Assembly: GCA_963978155.1 (NCBI GenBank)
Contig: CAXBRK010000006.1
Span: forward strand, 1 to 39,508
Length of the DNA: 39,508 nt
From: UBA8653 sp963978155
Lineage (GTDB): Bacteria; Planctomycetota; Phycisphaerae; Phycisphaerales; SM1A02
Direction of reading: 5' to 3'
This document shows, one piece after another, positions 15,694 to 24,427 of this stretch (position 1 is the first letter of the stretch; the number at the start of each line of letters is the position of its first letter). The notes below the pieces were generated by a model. That model saw nothing but the letters and a program-made list of their open reading frames with translations, searched no databases and was not told the origin of the DNA. Made by a program: the position numbers and the translations under genes.

Positions 15694-17145
15694 ATGTCAA
15701 CCGAAGCGCCAAAGTCCGGCCAACGCCGTCGTCGTCGTCGTAAGAAGTCCAGCGGTGATCGCGCCGCCGCCGCCGCCGTAGCCACGGTGGAAATCCTGCC
15801 CGGAATGATCCCCGATGAGGACACCTTGGCGGAAGGCATCGAGAATCTTGAAGCTGCTTTGAAGAAGAAGAAGCAGCCTGAGCGTCCTGTGCTTGCCGCT
15901 TTGCAAGCGTTGAGCAGCCGCGATCTGATCGAACAAGCCAAAGCGCTCAGCATTGATGGTGCCAACACGATGCCTCGGGCCAAGTTGGTCTTTGAATTGA
16001 TGAGAGCTGCGGCGGGCAAAGACCGGTTCGCCAAAGTCAGTGGCATCTTGGACATCATGCCGGATGGCCACGGCTTCTTGCGCACCATCGCGTACTCGTT
16101 CTTGCCTTCGGCGGATGATGTTCACGTCTCGGCCGCGTTCATCGAAGAATTGGAACTTCGACGGGGGCAGGAAATCGAAGGGTGGGCCCTTGCACCAGCA
16201 GAAGACCAACAGGGTTGGTTCAGCTTGCTTCAGGTCGAGCAAGTCAACGGTGCTGCGGCAGAAACCGCCGTGGAATTGCCGGTTTTTGAGAACCTGGTGC
16301 CGTTGCACCCCGACCGCCGAATTGTGCTGGAAACCCAGCCCGATGTTCTCGAGACGCGAGTGGTCGACCTTGTCGCACCGATGGGGTTCGGGCAGCGTGC
16401 TTTGATCGTGGCCCCTCCCCGGACGGGCAAGACGGTCTTGTTGCAAAAAATGACCGCCGCCATTTGTGACAACCACGATGACGTCGACATCATGGTGATG
16501 CTGATCGACGAACGTCCTGAAGAAGTTACGGATTTCCGTCGCAATACTCCCGATCGAGTGGAAGTGGTGGCCAGCACTTTTGATGAGGACGCCAAGCGTC
16601 ACATTCAAGTGGCTGAGTTGGTTATGGAGACCGCGCGGCGCCGCGTTGAGTGTGGTCGGCACGTGGTGGTGCTCCTCGACTCCATCACCCGCCTTGCTCG
16701 TGGGTACAACAACGCTGGTGCTGGTTCCGGCAAAATCGGCACCGGTGGTGTCGACAGTGGCGCTTTGATTCGTCCGAAGAAGTTCTTCGGTTCGGCCCGA
16801 AACACTGAAGATGGTGGCTCGCTCACCATCATTGGTACAGCGCTGGTGGAGACCGGTTCCAAAGCGGACGAAGTGATCTTTGAAGAGTTCAAAGGCACCG
16901 GTAACAGTGAACTGCACTTGACCCGGAAGTTGGTCGAGAAGCGGGTCTGGCCTGCGATCGATATTCCTGCGTCCGGCACTCGCCGTGAAGAATTGCTGCT
17001 TGATCCTCGTGAAATGGAATTGGTCGGGAAGTTGCGCAAGGTGGTCAGCGACCTGTCTGTGATCGAAGCGATGGAACTGCTCCGAAGCCGTTTGGCCAAG
17101 AGCAACTCCAATGCCGAGTTCCTCGTTGGAATGGGCGTCGGTTAA
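15694..17145 (+). CDS. rho: Transcription termination factor Rho
   Basis: Hexameric RNA-dependent ATPase that ends transcription of untranslated RNA; 483 aa. The N-terminus has a basic patch (QRRRRRRKK) and an acidic/Ala linker. The cold-shock-type RNA-binding domain follows, with GILDIMPDGHGFLR and VHVSAAFIEELELRRGQEI. The ATPase has Walker A APPRTGKT (240-247), MLIDERPEEVTDF, Walker B VVVLLDSITRLARGYN, the Q-loop region NTEDGGSLTIIGTALVETGS and the R-loop EEFKGTGNSELHL. All expected residues are present. The 92-base gap from coaE holds two short hairpins (CCTCG/CGAGG at 15608-15621 and GCCACT/AGTGGC further on), which may belong to a leader; Rho autoregulation is known in other bacteria but not shown here. 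Confidence 0.98.
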   Translation: MSTEAPKSGQRRRRRRKKSSGDRAAAAAVATVEILPGMIPDEDTLAEGIENLEAALKKKKQPERPVLAALQALSSRDLIEQAKALSIDGANTMPRAKLVFELMRAAAGKDRFAKVSGILDIMPDGHGFLRTIAYSFLPSADDVHVSAAFIEELELRRGQEIEGWALAPAEDQQGWFSLLQVEQVNGAAAETAVELPVFENLVPLHPDRRIVLETQPDVLETRVVDLVAPMGFGQRALIVAPPRTGKTVLLQKMTAAICDNHDDVDIMVMLIDERPEEVTDFRRNTPDRVEVVASTFDEDAKRHIQVAELVMETARRRVECGRHVVVLLDSITRLARGYNNAGAGSGKIGTGGVDSGALIRPKKFFGSARNTEDGGSLTIIGTALVETGSKADEVIFEEFKGTGNSELHLTRKLVEKRVWPAIDIPASGTRREELLLDPREMELVGKLRKVVSDLSVIEAMELLRSRLAKSNSNAEFLVGMGVG

Positions 17146-17179
17146 GTGCACTTTTTCAAAGCTTTTTAAGGCTCACGGT

Positions 17180-18253
17180 ATGCTCAACCCCATGGAATCC
17201 TGCAAGTCAGTCTTCGGTCGCCGTGCGTCCAGCCGCGCTTTCACCATCGTCGAATTGCTGACGGTGATGGCGGTCATTGCCATTCTCTCCGCCATTCTGT
17301 TGCCAGTTCTGGGCGGAGTACTGCGAAGTGGTGAGCAGGCCGAAAGTTTGAACCGAATGCGACAAATTGGGCAGTGGATGCAGCTGTACGCCCAAGATTC
17401 GAACGATGTGGTGCTCCCATCTCGATTTGATTACCGCGGACAACGCTTCGCGGGCAAAGCGGCCTCTCTTCCCAACACCAGATTTGATATCAGCAGCAGT
17501 GACATTGCACCATCTGCTGGTCGAGGCACCTGGGCGGACATTCTTTGGGTGCGAAACTGCCAAGCCGAAGCGGACTACGTGACTTCTCGTCGCGACCCGG
17601 TGGACCCTTCGGACCCACAACTGTTTCGGGTTCGGGCTCCGGATTCCATGGTGTGGAACGACCCTTCGGAATCGCAAAACGAGGGCTTTGGCACGTTACC
17701 GGACTGGGATGAAAACCCGCTGCGTTCGAAGTCCAAGGATGTGAAGACAAGTCCAAACTCTGTGGGCCGAACGGCGCCGGTTCCCTACGGTCCCGGGGCG
17801 GGCATTCAGGATGTTGGGGCACCAGGATATTTCGCGGCGAACGACTGGTTCCGTTGGCTGCCCGATCCAGATTTGGATGGTGAACCTTGGGCGATTGCTG
17901 GTGCCATTGCCGCGGAATCGCACCAGGAGTGGCAACGTTATTGGACCTTCAGCCAGTTGGGAAACACTTCAAAGAGCATGTATCTGGTCGATTCCTGGCG
18001 GGGCGAGGTGATTGCCGACTCCTCATTGGCCTTTGACATGCTGTCCAGCAACTTTTTTGCGGGCCAAGTGGATTTCCGCTACGAACCGACGTGTCTGATG
18101 CTTTTTCTCGACGGCCATGCGGAATCGATCGCTCCTTTCGACAATATTGAGGAATTGGAGGGGGTTCGCGGCCAAGCCAACCCGCCCGCCAACCCGAACG
18201 ATTGGGATCTGGGCCGGGGGATCTGGATCCGTCGCCTGGTCGAGGGGTATTGA
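17180..18253 (+). CDS. Pseudopilin-like protein with FLDGHAESI C-terminus
   Basis: 357 aa from ATG 17180 (TAAGG lies eight bases upstream); ATG 17192 is an alternative. The N-terminus is a type IV prepilin signal: basic leader ending RRASSRA, then FTIVELLTVMAVIAILSAILL, with Ala rather than Gly before the cleavage point and the conserved Glu at +5. The rest is a secreted domain, and near the end LMLFLDGHAESI resembles the H-x9-DG motif of the planctomycete DUF1559-like pseudopilins. The N-terminal helix probably anchors it in the inner membrane after prepilin peptidase processing. No secretion genes are adjacent, as is usual for this expanded family. Confidence 0.82.
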   Translation: MLNPMESCKSVFGRRASSRAFTIVELLTVMAVIAILSAILLPVLGGVLRSGEQAESLNRMRQIGQWMQLYAQDSNDVVLPSRFDYRGQRFAGKAASLPNTRFDISSSDIAPSAGRGTWADILWVRNCQAEADYVTSRRDPVDPSDPQLFRVRAPDSMVWNDPSESQNEGFGTLPDWDENPLRSKSKDVKTSPNSVGRTAPVPYGPGAGIQDVGAPGYFAANDWFRWLPDPDLDGEPWAIAGAIAAESHQEWQRYWTFSQLGNTSKSMYLVDSWRGEVIADSSLAFDMLSSNFFAGQVDFRYEPTCLMLFLDGHAESIAPFDNIEELEGVRGQANPPANPNDWDLGRGIWIRRLVEGY

Positions 18254-18266
18254 TTTTTTCAAGATG

Positions 18267-18294
18267 TTGCCAACGTCGCCTGACTTGGTACAAT
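18267..18294 (+). promoter_or_regulatory. Promoter of the tRNA-Thr / tuf unit
   Basis: TTGCCA (18267-18272) and TACAAT (18289-18294) are each one base off the sigma-70 consensus, with a 16-base spacer. The mature tRNA-Thr starts about 60 bases downstream. This is the best sigma-70-like promoter seen in the window and fits the high expression expected for EF-Tu. Confidence 0.65.
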
Positions 18295-18354
18295 GACTCT
18301 TCGCCCTCACCTCGGTGGGGGCGGTTGTCACTGATGGGCCATTGGTCCAACATC

Positions 18355-18426
18355 GCCGCCGTAGCTCAGTGGTAGAGCGCTCCCTTGGTAAGGGCGAGGT
18401 CGTGGGTTCAAATCCCATCGGTGGCT
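18355..18426 (+). tRNA. tRNA-Thr (GGT)
   Basis: A 72-base cloverleaf. Acceptor GCCGCCG (18355-18361) pairs with CGGTGGC (18419-18425, one G-U), the D arm is GCTC...GAGC, and the anticodon loop TTGGTAA gives GGT at 18387-18389. The T arm is GTGGG-TTCAAAT-CCCAT. The anticodon stem has one T-C mismatch. CCA is not encoded. It is upstream of tuf in a conserved arrangement. Confidence 0.96.
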
Positions 18427-18500
18427 TGTCATCGGGTTCGCAGGATGCGTCCCCCCACTCGAACGGATTCGTGAACGGGATTGCGGCTTTGGTGGCCGTT

Positions 18501-18539
18501 CCCGGTTCGAGATCTTCAAACCGGGTCCGAGTTGGACCC
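18501..18539 (+). promoter_or_regulatory. Overlapping alternative hairpins in the tuf leader
   Basis: CCCGGTT (18501-18507) can pair with AACCGGG (18519-18525). GGGTCC (18523-18528) can instead pair with GGACCC (18534-18539). The two stems share the GGG at 18523-18525, so they exclude each other. The second ends about eight bases before the GGAG ribosome-binding site of tuf (18547-18550). A regulatory function is inference. Confidence 0.35.
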
Positions 18540-18561
18540 CTCACGATGGAGTCATCCCGGA

Positions 18562-19758
18562 ATGGCTAAGGAAGAATTCAAGCGGGGTAAGCCGCACGTC
18601 AACATCGGAACCATTGGTCACATTGACCACGGTAAGACCACTCTCACTGCTGCGATCTGCTGCCGTCAGGCGCATCGCTTCCCAGAAGAGTCAGACGCTC
18701 GCGCGTTTGATCAAATCGACAACGCACCGGAAGAGAAAGCTCGTGGTATCACCATCGCGACTTCTCACCAAGAGTACGTGACCGAAAACCGTCACTACGC
18801 TCACGTCGACTGCCCAGGTCACGCCGACTACGTGAAGAACATGATCACCGGTGCGGCCCAAATGGACGGCGGCATTTTGGTGGTGGCCGCGACCGACGGT
18901 CCTATGCCTCAAACCCGTGAGCACATCTTGCTCGCGAAGCAGGTGCAGGTTCCCGCCCTCGTGGTGTTCCTCAACAAGTGCGACATGGTCGACGACGAAG
19001 AGCTCTTGGAGCTCGTCGAGATGGAAGTTCGCGAGTTGCTTTCCAGCTACGACTTCCCTGGCGACGATCTGCCCGTGATTCGCGGTGCAGCCCGTCCTGC
19101 TTTGGACGACCCAAGCAACGACGACAACAACAAGTGCATCGACGAACTGATGGCTGCTTGTGACGAGTACATCCCCGAGCCTCCACGTGAGACCGACAAA
19201 GACTTCCTCATGCCTGTGGAAGATGTCTTCTCCATCAAGGGTCGCGGTACTGTCGTGACCGGCCGTATCGAGCAGGGCATTGTCAAAGTCGGTGACGAAA
19301 TCGAAATCATCGGTCTCGGCGACGACAAGAAGACCACCGTCACTGGTGTCGAAATGTTCCAGAAGATCCTCGACGAGGGTCGTGCTGGTGACAACGTCGG
19401 GGCTTTGCTCCGTGGTGTTGAAAAGGATGACGTCCAACGTGGCCAAGTTCTTTGCAAGCCAGGCACCATCAAGCCTCACACCAAGTTCAAGGCTGAGGTC
19501 TACGTGTTGACCAAAGAAGAAGGTGGTCGTCACACCCCATTCTTCTCCGGCTACGCCCCTCAGTTCTACTTCCGCACCACCGACGTGACCGGCAAGCTGG
19601 ACCTCATCGGTGCTGAAATGTGCATGCCAGGTGACAACGTCCAGATGGCCATTGACTTGGGTGACAAGCCCATCGCAATGGAAGCTGGTTTGACCTTCGC
19701 TATCCGTGAAGGTGGCCGAACCGTCGGTTCGGGCCGGATCACCGAGATCGTCGAGTGA
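18562..19758 (+). CDS. tuf: Elongation factor Tu
   Basis: GTPase that brings aminoacyl-tRNA to the ribosome. The start ATG 18562 (MAKEEFKRGKPHVNIGTIGH) gives 398 aa, close to the usual 394; the longer frame to 18481 is leader. G1 is GHIDHGKT (19-26, Ile replacing the usual Val), switch I contains ARGITIATSH, G3 is DCPGH, G4 is NKCD, and domain 2 starts at VEDVFSIKGRGTVVTGRIEQG. Domain 3 has GGRHTPFF and GYAPQFYFRTTDVTG. The helix after G1 (CCRQAHRFPEESDAR) differs from the E. coli form. It is co-transcribed with the tRNA-Thr upstream and followed by a strong terminator. Confidence 0.99.
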   Translation: MAKEEFKRGKPHVNIGTIGHIDHGKTTLTAAICCRQAHRFPEESDARAFDQIDNAPEEKARGITIATSHQEYVTENRHYAHVDCPGHADYVKNMITGAAQMDGGILVVAATDGPMPQTREHILLAKQVQVPALVVFLNKCDMVDDEELLELVEMEVRELLSSYDFPGDDLPVIRGAARPALDDPSNDDNNKCIDELMAACDEYIPEPPRETDKDFLMPVEDVFSIKGRGTVVTGRIEQGIVKVGDEIEIIGLGDDKKTTVTGVEMFQKILDEGRAGDNVGALLRGVEKDDVQRGQVLCKPGTIKPHTKFKAEVYVLTKEEGGRHTPFFSGYAPQFYFRTTDVTGKLDLIGAEMCMPGDNVQMAIDLGDKPIAMEAGLTFAIREGGRTVGSGRITEIVE

Positions 19759-19776
19759 TCTTGAATTGATTTTCTG

Positions 19777-19814
19777 CTGGGGATCGGCGACAGCCGATCC
19801 CCAGTCTTTTCTTT
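19777..19814 (+). terminator. Strong hairpin terminator after tuf
   Basis: CTGGGGATCGGC (19777-19788) pairs perfectly over 12 bp with GCCGATCCCCAG (19793-19804) around the loop GACA, followed by TCTTTTCTTT. It lies between tuf and rpmG and would separate high tuf expression from the rest of the block, either fully or as an attenuator. Confidence 0.9.
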
Positions 19815-19835
19815 CCGCAAGACTGGAGTTGGACC

Positions 19836-20012
19836 TTGGCCAAAAAGATGGACCGTGAATATGTGTGGCTGCAGTGCACCGAAACCGGTGACCTCAACTA
19901 TCGCACGCAAATCCGCGTCAAGGGCGGCATTGATGAGAAGGTCAAGGAGGGCTTCAAGAAGTTCTGTCCTCGCCTTCGCAAGCACACCCTTCACAAGATC
20001 AAGCGGAAATAA
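19836..20012 (+). CDS. rpmG: Ribosomal protein bL33
   Basis: A 58-aa protein translated from TTG 19836, with GGAG at 19825-19828 seven bases upstream. It reads MAKKMDREYVWLQCTETGDL, NYRTQIRVKGG and ends FCPRLRKHTLHKIKRK, the standard bL33 pattern (EYVxLQCTETGDxNY ... KKFCPRLRKHTLHKxxK). Only two Cys remain (14 and 44), so it is the zinc-free C-minus form. It sits between tuf and tRNA-Trp/secE, the normal place. Confidence 0.95.
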   Translation: MAKKMDREYVWLQCTETGDLNYRTQIRVKGGIDEKVKEGFKKFCPRLRKHTLHKIKRK

Positions 20013-20071
20013 CAGCTTTGGGGCACTTGGGAGTGTCCTGTTCTGACAACCGCCGCCACGGTGGCGTTCAT

Positions 20072-20144
20072 ACGCCAGTAGCTCAGTTGGCAGAGCAACG
20101 GATTCCAAATCCGTAGGTCGAGTGTTCGAGTCACTCCTGGCGTG
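20072..20144 (+). tRNA. tRNA-Trp (CCA)
   Basis: A 73-base cloverleaf. Acceptor ACGCCAG (20072-20078) pairs with CTGGCGT (20137-20143), the D arm is GCTC...GAGC, the anticodon stem is ACGGA/TCCGT with loop TTCCAAA (anticodon CCA at 20105-20107), and the T arm contains GTTCGAG. The discriminator is G; a 3' CCA is not encoded. tRNA-Trp directly before secE is a common bacterial order. Confidence 0.97.
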
Positions 20145-20167
20145 CTCTCCAGACCGGAGTTGAGCCT

Positions 20168-20578
20168 ATGCAAATTTACAAAGCCGAAGAAGGATTCTGG
20201 ACCCGCGTGATGAGCGCCATTGCCTACGGGCTGGTGGTCGCCATGGGTGCAGTGTGGCTGTTTGGTGCATTGGCTTCTGGTCCTCGTATCGAAGGTGTGG
20301 AGCAGGTCTGGGTTCAGGCTGCCGGTAGCCTTCTCTTCCTGATCCCGCTCTCCCTCGTTGGCGCCCGTTACCTCGCCTTCCATCAGAAGTTCGTCGATTT
20401 CTTGATCGCGACGGAGGTGGAAATGCGGAAGGTGAATTGGTCCACCCGACGTGAAATCTTCGGCGCGACCCGAGTTGTGATTGGCCTCACCCTTTTGGTG
20501 GCCGCCATCACCTTCGTGGTTGACAAAGGGTTCCAATTCTTGTTCCAGCAAGTTGGTGTGCTCGAGAAGATCGCCTGA
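20168..20578 (+). CDS. secE: Preprotein translocase subunit SecE
   Basis: Small essential subunit of the SecYEG channel in the inner membrane. The 136-aa product has two extra N-terminal membrane segments (IAYGLVVAMGAVWLFGAL and AAGSLLFLIPLSLVGARYL), then the conserved amphipathic helix EVEMRKVNWSTRREIFGAT and the essential C-terminal membrane helix VVIGLTLLVAAITFVV. GGAG (20156-20159) lies eight bases before ATG. It precedes nusG with 21 bases between them. Confidence 0.95.
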   Translation: MQIYKAEEGFWTRVMSAIAYGLVVAMGAVWLFGALASGPRIEGVEQVWVQAAGSLLFLIPLSLVGARYLAFHQKFVDFLIATEVEMRKVNWSTRREIFGATRVVIGLTLLVAAITFVVDKGFQFLFQQVGVLEKIA

Positions 20579-20599
20579 TTTCTGGCTGAAAGATTCCCC

Positions 20600-21232
20600 A
20601 TGACCGAAGAAGCAGACGCCGTCACCCCAGAAGAAGATCGTCCATTCGATCCCGCCGCCGATTTGCCGGCCTATCGCGAGGGCATGGACTGGTTTGTCCT
20701 TCGTGTGGCTTCCAACAAAGAAAACTCAGTTCGTGAGACGCTGCTTCGGAAGGTGCAGATCGAAGAGAAAGAGTCTTGGGTTGGCCGCATCATGGTGCCC
20801 ACCGAGAAGAGCCAGACCTTGCAAAACGGCAAACGTCGGGTGGTCGAGACCAAGCTTTATCCCGGCTACGTCTTCGTCGAAATGAAGTTGGAAGACGACG
20901 GTCGCATCCAACAGGATGTCTTCTTCCTGATCAAAGAAACCACCGGGGTTGGTGACTTTGTCGGTACCGCGGGGCGTCCCACTCCCATGACCCCTGATGA
21001 AGTCGAGAAGATGCTTTTCGACTCGCGGGTGCCCGACAGCGAAGCCGAGGTCAAACTCGAATTCGAAAAAGGCGACAACGTCACCATCAACGAGGGTCCT
21101 TTTGCCAGTTACGAAGGCACCGTCGACGAAGTGCTGCCTGAGCGCGGCATCGTCCGTGTGTTGGTCACCATCTTTGGCCGTCAAGCTCCAGTGGAACTGG
21201 AGTACTGGCAAATTGCCAAAGTTGAGTCCTGA
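20600..21232 (+). CDS. nusG: Transcription antitermination factor NusG
   Basis: Binds RNA polymerase and links it to Rho or the ribosome. 210 aa: an acidic N-terminal extension of about 28 residues, the NGN domain (WFVLRVASNKENSVRETLLRK ends the first strand and helix; KRRVVETKLYPGYVFVEM is the hallmark), and the C-terminal KOW domain GDNVTINEGPFASYEGTVDEV ending APVELEYWQIAKVE. No rplK follows; the next gene is unrelated. The start has only a weak ribosome-binding site. Confidence 0.97.
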   Translation: MTEEADAVTPEEDRPFDPAADLPAYREGMDWFVLRVASNKENSVRETLLRKVQIEEKESWVGRIMVPTEKSQTLQNGKRRVVETKLYPGYVFVEMKLEDDGRIQQDVFFLIKETTGVGDFVGTAGRPTPMTPDEVEKMLFDSRVPDSEAEVKLEFEKGDNVTINEGPFASYEGTVDEVLPERGIVRVLVTIFGRQAPVELEYWQIAKVES

Positions 21233-21269
21233 ACCGACGAAAAGAGACCTTCGGCCCTCTGCGCTCTCC

Positions 21270-23368
21270 TAGAGTCGCATTGCATGCTCCTTGCCCTTCT
21301 TCTTTCTGCCCCACCGGTCATTCCGTATGTTGCGGAACCACCTGTCGTGGACGGACTCCGAGACGACTCGGCCTGGACGGAAGCTTTGGTCTTGGATGAT
21401 CTGCGGGTGATCGAGCCCAACGTTGGGGCCGATCCCACTGATCCCATTGAAGTTCGTTTGGTGAAGGACCAAGAGGCACTCTGGGTTCTGTTTCGTTGCT
21501 GGGACAGTGCACCTGAGACCATCCGTGCGGTCCAGCGAGGGCGTGATCCAGACTTTTCTGGAGACGACTGTGTTTACATCGCGGTTGATCCTGTTGGCAG
21601 TCGCCGCGAAGGCCGGGTCTTTTCCGTTGGGGCCGGTGGCGGCATGGGTGATTCGCTGCTGAGTGCCAGCGGCCGCCAAAGGTCGGCGTGGGATACCCCA
21701 TGGGAAGCGGCGGTTCAGATCGATGACGAAGGCTGGACCGCGGAAATCAGATTGCCTTGGGAGGGTCTGCAAATTCAACCTGGGGTTGATGTGTGGCACT
21801 TCAACTTTGCCCGGCAACACCGGCGACCGCGCGAACTGGTGCGCTGGCGGGTGATCGAACAGGGTCGGTCTTGGACCGCCTTCGAGGATGACGCAGGTCT
21901 CGGCGGATTTGCTGATGTGAAAGTTCCGACCCAGTGGACCTTCCGCCCCTACGGGGTGGTGCGCCACCAAGACAACAAAGGCGACCCCAAAAGCACCACC
22001 GGTGATGCGGGCTTTGATTTGTCCTTCGATCCGCGACCGGGTTTGCGACTGACGGTCACCGCCAACACCGACTTCGCCGAAACGGAAGTGGACGATCGTC
22101 AGGTGAACTTGGGTCGCTTTCCGTTGTTCTTTCCCGAGCGTCGTGATTTCTTTCTCGATGATTCCGACCTCTACGACTTTGGGGGGATCAACCGTGATCC
22201 CTTGCCTTTTTACAGCCGGCGGATCGGATTGGATGCCAGTGGCAATCGTCAAGATGTGGACCTCGGCGTCAAAGCTACCGGCCGCCTTGGTCAGTACCGT
22301 TTGGGGTTCTTGAACACCAAGATGAACGGGGCGGGTGACATTGACGGGGAGAACCTTGGCGTCCTTCGCTTGCGTACGGATGTTCTTCGTGAGTCAACGG
22401 CCGGGCTCATCATGACTTGGGGTGATCCTGCGGGTGGGCGGGCAACCACTGCCGGTGTTGATTTCAACTGGCGTCGAAGTGATCTCGAAGACGGGGGCAC
22501 GGCCACGGGCAATGCGTGGGCCCAATTCACCGACAACGAAGACAGCTCCGGTGGTGCTTTTGGTGGCAAGTTGTCGTACTCAAGCGACACGTTCTCGATC
22601 CGTGGTGGGGTGGCGCGGCTGCTTGAGGGCTTTGATCCCAAGCTCGGGTTTGTTCGGGTGCCGGAGGCTGACGAATGGTTTTACGGGATCTACCGCGCGT
22701 GGCGTCCCGAGAACCCTTTGATCCGGCGTGTGAGGTTCGGGATGTTTGGTTCGATCTATGACGAGATCCGCCCCAATGCACGATTCGACCGCATGACATT
22801 TGAGCCCTTGGAACTTCAATCCGAACGGGGCGATCGCGTCAACGTCAAGGTGGAGCGGTACCAAGAGCAACTGGCCGATGCTTTCAGTCCAATCGAAGGT
22901 GTCTCTGTCGACGTTGGTGAGTACGACTACTGGCGGGGCAGCGTTTCATGGTCCACGCCCAACCAAGAGGCGCTTTCAGGAAACATCAACTTGGGTGGTG
23001 GGGAGTATTACGACGGTGAGCGGTTGCAGTATTCAGGAAGACTGGACTGGCGGGTGCGAACGGGGCTTGCGGCCGCTGTGACCATGGAATGGAACAAACT
23101 GACATACGCCGGGCAAAGTGAGCTCGTTCGCGTCATCAGAGCTCGGGTAGACGTCAGTCCCAGTGAGGATGTCACTTTCAATATTCGGTTGCAATACGAC
23201 AACGCTTCTGACTTGCTTGGGCTGTCTGGTCGATTGCGTTGGGTGTTGGGTCCCGACCGCGACTTTTTTGTGGCGGTCGATGAAGGCCTTCTTCGTGATG
23301 AGGAAGATTCCTTCCGCCCCGAGCGCCGAGCCGTGGCGGCCAAATTGGGATGGTCCATTCGTTTTTGA
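21270..23368 (+). CDS. CBM9/DUF5916-type outer-membrane protein (coding start ATG 21284)
   Basis: Coding runs from ATG 21284 (694 aa). The listed span also includes a TAGAGT hexamer (21270-21275) that ends eight bases before the ATG and may be its -10 box. A short hydrophobic N-terminus (MLLALLLSAPP) looks like a signal peptide. Residues about 18-190 resemble a family 9 carbohydrate-binding fold: PPVVDGLRDDSAWTEAL, LWVLFRCWD, DDCVYIAVDP, WTAEIRLPWEGL. From about 210 a beta-barrel-like region carries the DUF5916 signature TANTDFAETEVDDRQVNLGR with LFFPERRDFFL. It ends in Phe (WSIRF), as outer-membrane barrels do. Sugar or polymer binding at the surface is inference. A terminator at 23483-23523 ends the unit. 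Confidence 0.85.
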
Positions 23369-23426
23369 TAACGCGTTGTCAGCTGCTGAATGGGTTGTCC
23401 ACATACTCACAAAATTCAACGCAGAA

Positions 23427-23440
23427 GTCCCGTTCGGGAC
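23427..23440 (+). other. Short perfect hairpin in the intergenic region
   Basis: GTCCC (23427-23431) and GGGAC (23436-23440) form a 5-bp stem with loop GTTC. No T run follows. A TACAAT (23451-23456) lies just downstream, without a recognisable -35. Together with the terminator at 23483-23523 this could delimit a short RNA of about 60 bases, or the hairpin may simply be part of the trailer of the barrel gene. Confidence 0.25.
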
Positions 23441-23482
23441 ATGCAACGCTTACAATGGGCCAACATTATTTTGCCCCCGGAA

Positions 23483-23523
23483 GGGCTCGGGCCGGCGCTC
23501 TGCGCCGCCCGGGCCTCTTTTTT
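23483..23523 (+). terminator. Rho-independent terminator
   Basis: A long GC-rich stem: 23483-23498 pairs with 23502-23516 around the loop TCT with one bulged C (23492), followed by C and six T. It separates the barrel gene from the TerC-family gene. Confidence 0.9.
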
Positions 23524-23554
23524 ATGGTGCCCAGAACCCAGTTAGGCTGTCGCC

Positions 23555-24325
23555 ATGGATTTTGCCGCACTGTTGACCACCGAAGGCCTTCTGGCTTTGT
23601 TGACCCTTACCGCCATGGAGACGGTGTTGGGGATCGACAACGTCGTATTCATTTCGGTCCTCTGTGACCGTTTGCCAGAGGCTCGGCGTGCCGCCGCCCG
23701 CCGGCTCGGGCTGATCGCCGCGATGGCCATGCGGGTGGTCCTCTTGTTCACCATTGGTTGGCTGACTGGGTTGACTGAGCCATTGTTCGCTCTGGATCTT
23801 GCCATTGTGCATTTTGAGCCTTCGGTTCGTGACCTCATCATGTTGATCGGTGGTTTGGTGCTTATGGCCAAGGCCGTGATAGAGATGCATGAGTTGGTGG
23901 AAGGGGATCACCACGACGACCACTCGTCTCAGGGGAAAACGGCCAGTTTCGGCGCGGTACTGCTCCAAGTGATGTTGATGGACTTGGTGTTCAGTTTGGA
24001 CAGCGTGATCACCGCCGTCGGCATGGCCGACGCGCTCTCGGTCATGGTGGTGGCGGTGTTGATCTCTGTGGGCATCATGCTCGCGCTGGCGGAAGGCATC
24101 TCAACGTTTGTGTCCAAGAACCCCACCGTGAAGACGCTGGCTTTGGCGTTCTTGCTGCTCATCGGAGTCATGCTGACGGCGGAAGGGGTGCACTTCCATA
24201 TCGAAAAGGGGTACATCTACTTCGCGATGGGCTTCTCGATTTTTGTGGAGCTGATCAATCGGCAGGTTCGGAAGCGGGGGCGTCGAATGAACCCCTGGCG
24301 TCGACCTGGTCCACCTCCAATGTAA
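23555..24325 (+). CDS. TerC-family integral membrane protein
   Basis: 256 aa with about seven membrane helices. The family signatures are both present: METVLGIDNVVFISVL in helix 1 and LMDLVFSLDSVITAVG in the central part, each with conserved Asp residues thought to coordinate metal. A His-rich cytoplasmic loop (EGDHHDDHSS) lies between them. Members such as Alx and YceF/YoaE-like proteins are linked to manganese export or metal insertion during secretion; which applies here cannot be told. A TAGGCT hexamer (23543-23548) ends six bases before ATG and no Shine-Dalgarno is seen. Confidence 0.92.
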   Translation: MDFAALLTTEGLLALLTLTAMETVLGIDNVVFISVLCDRLPEARRAAARRLGLIAAMAMRVVLLFTIGWLTGLTEPLFALDLAIVHFEPSVRDLIMLIGGLVLMAKAVIEMHELVEGDHHDDHSSQGKTASFGAVLLQVMLMDLVFSLDSVITAVGMADALSVMVVAVLISVGIMLALAEGISTFVSKNPTVKTLALAFLLLIGVMLTAEGVHFHIEKGYIYFAMGFSIFVELINRQVRKRGRRMNPWRRPGPPPM

Positions 24326-24427
24326 GGCCATTTCTGGGCGAACATTTTCGGCAGAGGGGGCGTAACGCCCTTCGAAAAATTATCCTTTGGCTCTTGGACT
24401 CAACAATGATTTTCGGTGGAGGAAAGT

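Noticed and set aside
15697..17151. A 484-codon open frame antisense to rho
   Set aside because: It lies exactly opposite rho, is very rich in His/Gln/Phe and has no family pattern. Long antisense frames are expected opposite a GC-rich gene with biased third positions.
18691..19533. A 280-codon open frame antisense to tuf
   Set aside because: Complement of a highly expressed gene with strong codon bias; no signals or protein character.
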